A program made the position numbers and the translations under genes. Of a stretch of DNA of 57,130 nucleotides, positions 50,401 to 57,130 are shown in pieces; within the stretch, counting starts at the first letter, position 1; every line of letters begins with the position of its first letter. Source of the DNA: Clostridiales bacterium. Lineage in GTDB: Bacteria > Bacillota > Clostridia > Saccharofermentanales > Saccharofermentanaceae. The stretch is from the NCBI GenBank assembly GCA_017451265.1, contig JAFSPU010000005.1:1-57130 (forward strand), given 5' to 3'. Under the pieces are notes generated by a model, which was not told the DNA's origin, searched no databases, and worked only from the letters and a program-made list of their open reading frames with translations.

Positions 50401-50496
50401 GTTTACATAATTGGAGGAAATGATAATGCAATACCTGTATATCAACGTAATTATGAATGGCCGAGAGAACGGTGCGTAAAACTGATGATATTATGA
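50401..50496 (+). pseudogene. DUF262 (GmrSD-type) N-terminal fragment
   Basis: The frame reads VYIIGGNDNAIPVYQRNYEW and continues RERCVKLMIL before a stop. IPVYQRNYxW is the N-terminal signature of DUF262 proteins, the GmrS-type nuclease partner domain. No start codon fits upstream and the rest of the gene is missing. It lies directly downstream of the riboswitch, so the riboswitch has probably lost its original gene. Confidence 0.7.
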
Positions 50497-50527
50497 TCTA
50501 TCGCTCATCCCGACAAACTGGAATTTG

Positions 50528-50836
50528 TCAATCCAAAGCCGTCAATCGTTCGTTAAGGAATTGCTCTACACAATCTGCAAAGTCTAATCCGATTCTATCG
50601 GCAAGAACGGCCAGCCACCAGACGCATTCGCCGATCTTTGAGGGAAGCAGTTCCTTATCATCACTTGGCCAGCGTCCCTGATTATCCATCGTAAGTCTTC
50701 CAACCAATCCTGCATCAGTCAGGAAAGCTAACGCATCTTCCTCCACTGACCAGACGGAACCGTGAATCTGCTTTTCCAATTCGTGATAACGGCTTCTTAT
50801 TTCTGCTGACTGTGCACTTACATCTTTCAAATCCAT
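50528..50836 (-). CDS. MazG-like nucleotide pyrophosphohydrolase
   Basis: The 102-residue protein resembles MazG-like family members: helix SAEIRSRYHELEKQIHG, then KIGECVWWLAVLADRIGLDFADCVEQFLNERL, where the acidic residues would bind metal. Such enzymes hydrolyse (d)NTPs. The EExxE motif of MazG is weak here, so activity is uncertain. It is a single gene within a region of relics. Confidence 0.65.
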   Translation of the reverse strand: MDLKDVSAQSAEIRSRYHELEKQIHGSVWSVEEDALAFLTDAGLVGRLTMDNQGRWPSDDKELLPSKIGECVWWLAVLADRIGLDFADCVEQFLNERLTALD

Positions 50837-50883
50837 TTTAAACTCCTCTACAAATCCCGATTTGTCATCATCTATAAAACTGA

Positions 50884-51012
50884 TTATTTCCTGATTATAT
50901 AATGCAACATCAGCATTCGCTTTTTCTTATTATAACCGGACTTTTCCATCTCTTCGGCAAATGCTCTTGCACTTCCGTTCTTTCCTTTGTAATAAAGATT
51001 TACCGTTATCAT
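50884..51012 (-). pseudogene. Relic of a YgiN-like quinol monooxygenase gene
   Basis: The first 24 codons (MITVNLYYKGKNGSARAFAE, then EMEKSG) look like the N terminus of antibiotic-biosynthesis monooxygenase/YgiN proteins. The frame then runs into unrelated basic sequence and stops at codon 43. The usual length is near 95. I read it as a truncated remnant. Confidence 0.45.
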
Positions 51013-51139
51013 ATCCCATCATCCTGTTTATTATCTCGACTAAAGGCTCTCTCCCTCAAACAAGGAAGTTTTAACATTCTCTAAAAGAACAGTTGTTGAC
51101 CCTGTATCCGACTATACATTTTTCGCCGCAGTCCATTCT

Positions 51140-51466
51140 TTATAAGAAACAGTACTCGACATCTGTTTTTGTAATAAGGATCGTATCAGTATTGATGAGC
51201 GACTTAAGCCTCTCACCGATAGCCTGAACTTCGTCTTCGCCGATTCCGATTATGATCACCCGAAGACTTGTTTCCGTTGTATATCCTTTATTGTGTGAAT
51301 ACCCGCCCATCTGTGTCAGAAGGGAGTAGCCGATCTCTTTCTCCTTGCAGATATCTGTCAATATTTCCTTAAAATCTTCGGCCGTGAAAAACTCTTCGTA
51401 ATTATCCTGATCTTTCATGCCAACGAAGATCTCATATTTGATTCCTTTTTCGAGCGCGTTTCCCAT
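51140..51466 (-). CDS. Hypothetical protein, paralogue of the next gene
   Basis: About 108 residues (MGNALEKGIKYEIFVGMKDQ at the start). It aligns with the product of the gene upstream (51478-51798) along its length: KYEIFVGMKDQ versus EYQIYIGCKDV, and GYTTETSLRVIIIGIGEDE versus GWYSVEDTLCINIIGSSED. It is probably a small alpha/beta protein. Tandem paralogues of this size often act as immunity or sensor proteins; the family is unknown to me. The start is uncertain. Confidence 0.65.
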   Translation of the reverse strand: MGNALEKGIKYEIFVGMKDQDNYEEFFTAEDFKEILTDICKEKEIGYSLLTQMGGYSHNKGYTTETSLRVIIIGIGEDEVQAIGERLKSLINTDTILITKTDVEYCFL

Positions 51467-51477
51467 AGCTGTTTTCT

Positions 51478-51798
51478 TTAACGAAACTCCGTCTGCAGAT
51501 CGTTTTTGACAATCAAAACGCATTCCTGATTCATGATCATCTTAATGCTTTTGCCAAGTTTGATTATATCATCCTCCGACGAGCCTATGATATTAATACA
51601 CAAGGTATCTTCCACCGAATACCAGCCATCATCATGGAGAAAACCGCCTTTGGCCGGGACTAAGGAAAAATCTATTTGTCTGTCTGTAAAGAAACGCACC
51701 ACCATCTGTGTCAGAGTTTCCCTGGTTACAACTTCACCGTGCAAACTGACATCCTTACATCCTATATAGATTTGATACTCAACACTGTTTCTCATCAT
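51478..51798 (-). CDS. Hypothetical protein, tandem paralogue
   Basis: 106 residues starting MMRNSVEYQIYIGCKDVSLH. It is a paralogue of the gene 12 bp downstream, as described there. Predicted alternating strands and helices, no TM segment. The two genes form an operon. The 106 bp to its right (51799-51904) hold nothing I recognise. Confidence 0.68.
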   Translation of the reverse strand: MMRNSVEYQIYIGCKDVSLHGEVVTRETLTQMVVRFFTDRQIDFSLVPAKGGFLHDDGWYSVEDTLCINIIGSSEDDIIKLGKSIKMIMNQECVLIVKNDLQTEFR

Positions 51799-51904
51799 TA
51801 GGCCTCAGACAAGGTAATTATATCATCAGGGTTAGAACGATCTCTCATTCGCATGCGCATATATGATACGTTTGGGACCTGCGCTCAGCAACGCATCCCA
51901 ACAA

Positions 51905-52555
51905 CTACCGTATTCTGTATACAGCAACAGGAAACCAATCAACAGGTTCACCCTTACCCTGAATCTTTGAAGCGATCAATGCAGCTGTCTCATAATCCGT
52001 TTCGATAAACCCGTATTTGTTGAATCTTATATCCGGGAATTCATCCTGCAGAGAATTGCATAAAAATGAGTGAAAGCTATAATTGTCCCACCCGAGGATG
52101 TCCATACCGATAGCATCAAAACCATCCATATCGTCATTACCATAATACTTAATGTCTTCGTATGTTTTCAGATAATCCAGACGCGAACTTACCGAAATTA
52201 GAATAAGATCTTGATCTCGAAAATATGTATTGAAAAAATACAAGGCATCCTCTATCCTTGCAAACCTGCCATCTTCAAAGAATAGTCCGGAATTATGCAG
52301 ACCATTGATTTCCTCACTCATTTTCAGATATTCGTCTTTGCTACGGAACCTCGATATATAGTTCTCATCATCGCCGCGTGGCTTCCAACCGTGACATAAA
52401 AATATCTGCGGCTCGTGATAACATAGACAATCGCTGGCAGAAATCATCTTGTTGGGATTCTGGTTCGAGAGCGGATGAGATTCCGCCGCCCTGCAAATAT
52501 AAAAACCAAATGCTACCAAACCTTCCATATCTATCCTCGCAGATAATAGTTCCAT
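51905..52555 (-). CDS. Hypothetical cytoplasmic protein, 216 residues
   Basis: No family recognised. Soluble, with CYHEPQIFLCHGWKPRGDDENYISRFRS in the first half and acidic, aromatic-rich sequence later (DDMDGFDAIGMDILGWDNYS). It sits in a minus-strand run of small unrelated proteins (51.1-53.8 kb) that looks like an immunity-gene cluster. The start at 52555 gives the full frame; no strong ribosome site is visible. Confidence 0.65.
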   Translation of the reverse strand: MELLSARIDMEGLVAFGFYICRAAESHPLSNQNPNKMISASDCLCYHEPQIFLCHGWKPRGDDENYISRFRSKDEYLKMSEEINGLHNSGLFFEDGRFARIEDALYFFNTYFRDQDLILISVSSRLDYLKTYEDIKYYGNDDMDGFDAIGMDILGWDNYSFHSFLCNSLQDEFPDIRFNKYGFIETDYETAALIASKIQGKGEPVDWFPVAVYRIR

Positions 52556-52632
52556 TGACTGATTATTTTCTTGAATAAGGGATCACTCCATCAGACAAAA
52601 TAATTATTTCATCACAATAATATCCACTGGTT

Positions 52633-53124
52633 TTAAAACCAAACCTCTTTCATCTTTTGAAGATATTCTTCACTTAATTCAACTATACTATCTGGTAAAA
52701 CGGAATCAATTCCACAATAAGGACATATAGCTGTTTTTCCATCTTTATCATTAATCCATGTGTTGATCTCATGCGGTTCAAAAATAGTTACACAGTAGAA
52801 ACAGCCACAAAATGTACTTTTTTGAAGTTCTTTCTCATTACTTGTACAGTACAAATGATCAACCGTAAGTCTATCTGACTCTGTAATTTCGGGAAGACCA
52901 TATTTTGCGTATGTATAATCAGAATATAACTCCAAGTATTCTTGGTAGCGCCTTTTGTAGTCTTCAAGACTTATATAATTTGCTCCGCCTTCCTCAAACC
53001 AATCGTCATTCTCCCAACCACATACTCGACATATATTATGATCCATATAACTGGGAAATGTGTGTTTACCACATACTGGGCAAGGAATACTATCGTTAGT
53101 AGGTCTCATTGAATCTGCACTCAT
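52633..53124 (-). CDS. CPCC cysteine-rich protein fused to a second zinc-binding domain
   Basis: The 163-residue protein has an N-terminal CPCC-type domain (IPCPVCGKHTFPSYMDHNICRVCGWENDDW) and a C-terminal domain (STFCGCFYCVTIFEPHEINTWI, then TAICPYCGIDSVLPDS), each normally found alone. CPCC proteins are common among immunity proteins of polymorphic toxin systems. No toxin lies in the window. The fusion is visible in one continuous frame. Confidence 0.8.
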   Translation of the reverse strand: MSADSMRPTNDSIPCPVCGKHTFPSYMDHNICRVCGWENDDWFEEGGANYISLEDYKRRYQEYLELYSDYTYAKYGLPEITESDRLTVDHLYCTSNEKELQKSTFCGCFYCVTIFEPHEINTWINDKDGKTAICPYCGIDSVLPDSIVELSEEYLQKMKEVWF

Positions 53125-53178
53125 AATTCCAACTTATCCTTAACCTTTTGTAGACATACCGAATATCTTCGACACAAC

Positions 53179-53745
53179 TTACCAATAAATCTCAAATGCG
53201 GGGATGTAATCAACAACAGGATTTTCAATCACCTGCCAATTAAGAGATGACAGCTTTAACCTCTCATTCACATCGTTCTTATTGCTTTCCTCAAGATTTG
53301 TAAAGAGGACTTCATTTTCTTCCATAGGAGTAATTTTGCAAAGCATGAACTTAGGATATTTAATACCTGCATATCTTTTGTTAACAACATCAATAACCAG
53401 GGTTCCGGCAAACTTATGCGTATAAACTTGAATTAACACATAACGGCCGTCATTAGTGTATCGAGGATTGGATATCTCAACATAAGATGAAACCTTGGAT
53501 GTAAACACAAGATGAGGATCATCCTTGTCCTTAATTACAGCAATCTGCCCCATATAGGCGCACATTCTTGCTTCGTATATGTTATAGACAAGACAAAGTG
53601 AATCCGATTCGGAGCTCTCTGAGGCTCTCATAAAAGAAGCCCATTTGGAATTGTTTTCCCAATATTCCAAATTTTCAAAGTCGAACTTGTTCCACTTCTT
53701 TACAAGCTCTAATGCTCGTTCATGCAATTCGTCGTAAATATTCAT
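53179..53745 (-). CDS. Hypothetical protein, 188 residues
   Basis: The frame reads MNIYDELHERALELVKKWNK, then a beta-rich part (SKVSSYVEISNPRYTNDGRYVLIQVYTHKFAG; VIDVVNKRYAGIKYPKF). No family recognised. Starts at 53787 or 53814 are also open; I choose 53745 because the protein-like composition begins there. It is the last gene of the immunity-like cluster. Confidence 0.62.
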   Translation of the reverse strand: MNIYDELHERALELVKKWNKFDFENLEYWENNSKWASFMRASESSESDSLCLVYNIYEARMCAYMGQIAVIKDKDDPHLVFTSKVSSYVEISNPRYTNDGRYVLIQVYTHKFAGTLVIDVVNKRYAGIKYPKFMLCKITPMEENEVLFTNLEESNKNDVNERLKLSSLNWQVIENPVVDYIPAFEIYW

Positions 53746-53843
53746 AGGCTTACACCTGTCAGCTAGATATATTCCTTCATATATCATGGTGTCATTTAAT
53801 AATTGGGGACACATTCACTCAAATGTCATTACATTGATTATAA

Positions 53844-53922
53844 CCCCAAAAGGAAAGTTCTGTATGCTGCAAATCACGAAAACACAAGGAACTAATAAAG
53901 ATAATCAAAGAAGCAAAAGACT
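53844..53922 (+). repeat. Deletion derivative of the duplicated tail sequence
   Basis: CCCCAAAAGGAAAGTT is followed directly by a stretch reading CKSRKHKELIKIIKEAKD-stop. In the full tails at 54.48-54.65 and 56.55-56.71 kb the same two blocks are about 110 bp apart. It is a trace of an older copy. Confidence 0.7.
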
Positions 53923-53967
53923 GAATCCAATCTTTTTCTATATGTTTTAAACACTCGGACCGTAAAC

Positions 53968-54032
53968 TGTTGCTTAACCGACATAATACGCCAAACTTGA
54001 TCATTGGTTTGCCCCCTGAACAGGCAGATAAT
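53968..54032 (+). promoter_or_regulatory. Shared regulon promoter, copy 6
   Basis: Operator TGTTGCTTAACCGACA (53968-53983), 20 bp, TTGGTT (54004-54009), 17 bp, GATAAT (54027-54032), about 40 bp before the peptide ATG. Confidence 0.88.
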
Positions 54033-54073
54033 GAGCGTGTCAAACAAAAACAAACCAGTAGGAGGGTAAAACA

Positions 54074-54370
54074 ATGACAAAGGATAATAAGACAAACGAA
54101 TTAGAGAAGAGAGAATTAACACTGGATAACTTCGAGAGTGTTTCAGGAGGAGTATACGGAGATGGCAAATGTTGGTTCGAACATGACGGACAGCTGTTTG
54201 ACTGCACCACAACTCCTGATGGCGATGAATATGAAGCATACAGATGTAAAGATTGCGATCACGAATGGTTTGAGAAAAACGGAGTAGAAATACGCCCTTC
54301 AGATTTTTACACGACATTGAGTAAATATCCGAGAGATCCCCATCTTATAATCGTAGGATATAAAAGTTAA
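54074..54370 (+). CDS. Double-glycine leader peptide with Cys motif, copy A
   Basis: The 98-residue precursor has an acidic leader (TNELEKRELTLDNFESVSGG) and a mature part with aromatic residues and cysteines (GKCWFEHDGQLFDC; AYRCKDCDHEWFEKNG), the latter zinc-ribbon-like. GGAGGG precedes the ATG. The copy at 56132 shares the leader almost exactly but has a diverged mature part. Leader conservation with core variation is typical of exported peptide families. Confidence 0.78.
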   Translation: MTKDNKTNELEKRELTLDNFESVSGGVYGDGKCWFEHDGQLFDCTTTPDGDEYEAYRCKDCDHEWFEKNGVEIRPSDFYTTLSKYPRDPHLIIVGYKS

Positions 54371-54445
54371 ACCGTTCAACTCGGGGCTTTTGCTTGCTGT
54401 AACAGATGATTATTCTCATAACACATAATTTACTATAGTACTTAC

Positions 54446-54469
54446 GCTCCCCAATCCGGGGAGCATTTT
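54446..54469 (+). terminator. Terminator of peptide gene copy A
   Basis: GCTCCCC (54446-54452) pairs with GGGGAGC (54458-54464) and is followed by TTTT. Identical hairpins occur at 55903-55926 and 56507-56530 in the other copies. Confidence 0.8.
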
Positions 54470-54694
54470 GTATATCACAAAATCATCATCCCCCCAAAAG
54501 GAAAGTTACGTTAAACGTTGTAAGACAAGCATGGTATATTGCCATATTCGAACTCATAGAATAATATGCGCAGCGGATTTTGACTCCGTTTGCCGCAAAT
54601 CACTAAAACACAAGGAACTAATAAAGATAATTAAAGAAGCAAAAGACAGAATTAATAACAAAGGCCTTCCCTCGCTCAGTCCACAAAGTGGATT

Positions 54695-54943
54695 TTGAAG
54701 GAAGCGGGGAAAGGCTTTCTTAACTGTATTATTGCAGAGAAGATCGCAGCCGAGAGCATTGCCGTCTCCTGCCAGAGCTGCGGTGCGCGCCTCGCATGCC
54801 GTAAGAATTCCATCAGCTTCTGTGCTTACTGCGGCTCCGCTATAAGAGTTACAGCCGAAGGAAAGGCCTCGGTACTTTCGCCCGAGGCCCGTAAAGCCGT
54901 TATTGACCGCGCGAGGGCGGAACACGAGAAGAATAATCAGTAA
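54695..54943 (+). CDS. Small zinc-ribbon protein or 3' fragment of one
   Basis: The frame has a zinc ribbon (VSCQSCGARLACRKNSISFCAYCGS) followed by a short helix (SPEARKAVIDRARAEHEKNN). It starts with a weak TTG at 54695, and the first 25 residues look unrelated, so it may be the truncated end of a larger protein whose 5' part was replaced by the duplicated tail. Its GC content is higher than that of its flanks. The ribbon resembles the second ribbon of the 20.9-kb protein. Confidence 0.5.
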   Translation: MKEAGKGFLNCIIAEKIAAESIAVSCQSCGARLACRKNSISFCAYCGSAIRVTAEGKASVLSPEARKAVIDRARAEHEKNNQ

Positions 54944-55704
54944 AGACTCTCGATATTAAGACTCTTAGATCCTGAAGTGCATGCGCCGCCGTCCAGGTCG
55001 ACGTATATCTTGACGATCCTGAAGTTGCCGTCAGCATCAGTAGCCAGATAAATGTAATTCATTCCCGCTACGACCTGTGTCGCAAGGATAGCGACCGGCA
55101 TATAAATACTGTTTGCGAGACGGAATTCTGCGAGTCTGTCGTCTGTGACCTCGAAGTTCATGGTATCTTCCCAACCGCCGGGTACAGGTTCCGTCTGAAC
55201 CTCTGTAGCCAGGAAATCGCCGTCGTAAACGTCGATGCATGCGTAATCGGGCTGACATACCTTGCCGATGCCTACGTTGCCTGCGCCGTCATCTGTTACG
55301 AATACGAAGGACCAGTAAGAAACGGGATCAGCCGTTACTACAGTGGATTCGCACAGGAAGCAATGAACCGTGCTGCCATTATCATCGAAGTTTCCGAGGT
55401 AGAACTCGGGAATGTAGCCGACACCTACGAATCCGTCCAAAGCCTGGTCAAAGAGCGCACTCAGTTCAGGTGTTACATCTGTGGAAGCGGCAGCGGGAGC
55501 AGCTGTAGTCTCAGCTGTCGTCTCTGTTGTCTCGGCTACGGCTGTTTCTGCGGTTTCAGCCGTCTGCGCAGTAGTTGCTTCTGTCTCTTCGACAGTTGTC
55601 TGCTCTGTTGCTGATGTCTCTGACTCCGCGGGTTCCTTCGAGCATGCTGCGATGCAGGATACGCCGATAGCAGCCGTCAGGATAAGTGACAATGCTTTCT
55701 TCAT
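54937..55704 (-). CDS. Lipoprotein with Thr/Glu/Ala-rich linker
   Basis: The 255-residue protein has a lipoprotein signal (MKKALSLILTAAIGVSCIAAC, Cys21), a low-complexity linker (TTVEETEATTAQTAETAET) and a C-terminal domain of about 170 residues (FVGVGYIPEFYLGNFDDNGS; YWSFVFVTDDGAGNVGIGKV; MNYIYLATDADGNFRIVKIYVD). I recognise no family. I start at the ATG at 55704, where the signal peptide begins; the frame to 55836 has no site. It lies between the two duplicated units, next to a trapped third copy of the peptide gene end. Confidence 0.8.
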   Translation of the reverse strand: MKKALSLILTAAIGVSCIAACSKEPAESETSATEQTTVEETEATTAQTAETAETAVAETTETTAETTAAPAAASTDVTPELSALFDQALDGFVGVGYIPEFYLGNFDDNGSTVHCFLCESTVVTADPVSYWSFVFVTDDGAGNVGIGKVCQPDYACIDVYDGDFLATEVQTEPVPGGWEDTMNFEVTDDRLAEFRLANSIYMPVAILATQVVAGMNYIYLATDADGNFRIVKIYVDLDGGACTSGSKSLNIESLY

Positions 55705-55790
55705 TATTTGTACCTTCTTTCTACCCTTATTAGGTAACTGAATTCTATCACAAGAAGTAGAAACAGGTATCCCACGCGGGTATCGAAGGG

Positions 55791-55945
55791 GTATCCCCAT
55801 CCTATAATCGTAGGATATAAAAGTTAAACCGTTCAACTCGGGGCTTTTGCTTGCTGTAACAGATGATTATTCTCATAACACATAATTTACTATAGTACTT
55901 ACGCTCCCCAATCCGGGGAGCATTTTGTATATCACAAAAACATCA
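55791..55945 (+). repeat. Third, partial copy of the peptide gene 3' end and terminator
   Basis: The sequence matches 54336-54485: the last codons of a copy A-like gene (IIVGYKS then stop), the spacer and the GCTCCCC/GGGGAGC terminator. The peptide gene body and promoter are gone, replaced on the left by the lipoprotein region. It is evidence for at least three ancestral units. Confidence 0.85.
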
Positions 55946-56025
55946 TAAGTGTATTCAATGTACAGGTGCTTTAATCTTCAGTATCCAATCTTTTTCTATA
56001 TGTTTTAAACACTCGGACCGTAAAA

Positions 56026-56090
56026 TGTTGCTTAACCGACATAATACGCCAAACTTAATCATTGGTTTGCCCCCTGAACAGGCAGATAAT
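56026..56090 (+). promoter_or_regulatory. Shared regulon promoter, copy 7
   Basis: Operator TGTTGCTTAACCGACA (56026-56041), 20 bp, TTGGTT (56062-56067), 17 bp, GATAAT (56085-56090). Nearly identical to copy 6. Confidence 0.88.
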
Positions 56091-56131
56091 GAGCGTGTCA
56101 AACAAAAACAAACCAGTAGGAGGGTAAAACA

Positions 56132-56419
56132 ATGACAAAGGAAATTAAGACAAACGAATTAGAGAAAAGAGAATTAACACTGGATAATATGGAGAATGTT
56201 TCAGGCGGAGAATACGGAGAACATCAATGTTGGTTCAATCATGAAGGACATAAATTCGAATTTTTCATAGATCCTGACGGATGTGAATATTCTGCATACA
56301 GATGTTCAGATTGCGGGTGGGAATGGTACAAAAAAGGCGATAATAAGGTAAGCCCCTCAGAATATTACACGGCAAAGAATACAGTTTCTGATAAGCCAAA
56401 CGTAAGAGTCACAGCATAA
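56132..56419 (+). CDS. Double-glycine leader peptide with Cys motif, copy B
   Basis: The 95-residue precursor has leader TNELEKRELTLDNMENVSGG and a mature part with HQCWFNHEGHKFEFF and AYRCSDCGWEWYKKGD. The leader differs from copy A by only a few residues, the mature part by about half. GGAGGG precedes the ATG, and a CCCCGA/TCGGGG hairpin with a T run follows the stop (about 56430-56450). The export machinery must lie outside the window. Confidence 0.78.
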   Translation: MTKEIKTNELEKRELTLDNMENVSGGEYGEHQCWFNHEGHKFEFFIDPDGCEYSAYRCSDCGWEWYKKGDNKVSPSEYYTAKNTVSDKPNVRVTA

Positions 56420-56961
56420 ACAGTAAAAACCCCGAATCAACTCGGGGCTTTTGCTTGCTGTAACAGATGATTATTCTCATAACACATAATTAACTATAGT
56501 ACTTACGCTCCCCAATCCGGGGAGCATTTTGTATATCACAAAAACATCATCCCCCCAAAAGGAAAGTTACGTTAAACGTTGTAAGACAAGCATGGTATAT
56601 TGCCATATTCGAACTCATAAAATAATATGCACAGCGGATTTCGACTCCGTTTCCCGCAAATCATTAAAACATAAGAAACTAATAAAAATAATCAAAGAAA
56701 CAAAAGACTAACATCCTCTGCTTTTCGTACCCATTTATACAATGGACACTAGACTATTCAGCAAAAGTTGCATCTTCGATTGCACTTGAGAATGGTCTCC
56801 CTCTCCCTAACCACGACTTCAAATCTAACTGGGGTTCGAACTTGGAGCCATGTGTCCCCAAATGTGTCCCCAAGCTTTCTGAGAAAATTGGCTAAAAAAT
56901 GCACATATTGACTGAAAAACGCCACTTTTGCAAGAAAACGTAAAATCCGACGGGAAAAAAG

Positions 56962-56993
56962 AAAGCCCGCAAACGCAGTGTTTACGGGCTTTG
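56962..56993. terminator. Hairpin terminator near the right end
   Basis: AGCCCGCAAAC pairs with GTTTACGGGCT (one C-A mismatch) and is followed by TTTG. The last 400 bp of the window (56711-57130) otherwise show no gene I can support. Confidence 0.6.
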
Positions 56994-57130
56994 TTATTAC
57001 CCCTATAATTTGGACTATGTGTTCTTAACTCACATCATACCACAGATTCATAATAGCTATTTCTGCATTGATGTGGATTAGTTCTTAGCCTTGTAACAAT
57101 CCTTTCTTCATTGTAGTAGTGAATGTATTG

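Larger units (their letters stand above)
53926..54652 (+). repeat. Tandem duplication, unit A
   Basis: The unit contains, in order, a TCTTTTTCTATATGTTTTAA leader, promoter copy 6, a double-glycine peptide gene, a GCTCCCC/GGGGAGC terminator and a 170-bp tail. Unit B (55981-56710) repeats all of it, with long identical blocks in the promoter, terminator and tail and strong divergence within the mature peptide coding part. Confidence 0.88.
55981..56710 (+). repeat. Tandem duplication, unit B
   Basis: The second full unit: leader, promoter copy 7, double-glycine peptide gene, terminators and tail. In the tails, differences from unit A are few (about ten in 180 bp) and half would be silent in the 60-codon frame that crosses them. 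Confidence 0.88.

Noticed and set aside
56825-56850. tRNA-like GGGGTTCGAAC near the right end
   Set aside because: No acceptor, D or anticodon arms can be built around it; at most it is a fragment of an attachment site, without a partner copy seen.

Overview
The window looks like chromosome from an anaerobic clostridial Firmicute. I cannot name the genus. The evidence is strong AGGAGG-type ribosome binding sites, a two-gene [FeFe] hydrogenase unit, acetolactate decarboxylase, several secreted DUF4214 proteins, lipoproteins with Thr/Glu/Ala-rich linkers, a class III cyclase, and GHKL/LytTR signalling.

Layout. (1) 1-6.9 kb is AT-richer and mobile: a LytTR regulator, a GHKL sensor kinase and a shortened AgrB (minus strand), then an integrative mobilizable element. 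The element has a palindrome-rich oriT with a pMV158-type nic sequence, a MobV relaxase, a small locus built like a par/Fst type I toxin-antitoxin, an HTH protein and a large serine recombinase. (2) 6.9-16.7 kb holds a PgaC-PgaD fusion synthase, a double-glycine peptide, GNAT and MerR genes, the 3' relic of a second serine recombinase, a DUF4214 protein, a SpoIIE-type phosphatase, acetolactate decarboxylase and a CmpB-like membrane protein. (3) 16.7-25.4 kb holds the NAD(P)H oxidoreductase/[FeFe] hydrogenase pair, a D-Ala-D-Ala dipeptidase, and a minus-strand operon (zinc-ribbon protein, lgt, cytidylate-kinase-like fusion, hpt, zinc-ribbon protein). (4) 25.5-40.8 kb holds two DUF4214 proteins, tRNA-Thr(UGU), a hairpin array, ankyrin and acyl-CoA synthetase genes, a PAS-cyclase, a prephenate dehydratase gene behind a Phe-rich leader-peptide attenuator, regulators, a frameshifted GGDEF-EAL gene, a Dus enzyme and an acyltransferase. 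(5) 40.8-57.1 kb is accessory: a stand-alone A-T-C NRPS module, lipoproteins, small membrane proteins, double-glycine peptides, a SAM-type riboswitch without its gene, gene relics, an immunity-like gene cluster, and a tandem duplication of a double-glycine peptide gene.

The strongest unexplained signal is a shared promoter found seven times (9.4, 13.7, 26.8, 43.9, 49.5, 54.0 and 56.0 kb). It is a 16-bp near-palindrome TGTTG-N6-C(A/G)ACA, exactly 20 bp, TTGGTT as -35, exactly 17 bp, then a -10. It drives four double-glycine peptide transcripts, two DUF4214 secreted proteins and the NRPS module. This points to one undescribed regulon of secreted peptides, surface proteins and a small-molecule enzyme, probably switched by a dimeric activator bound near -63. 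Other strong signals are the apparently leaderless Phe-rich leader peptide controlling pheA and the par-like toxin locus in the mobile element.
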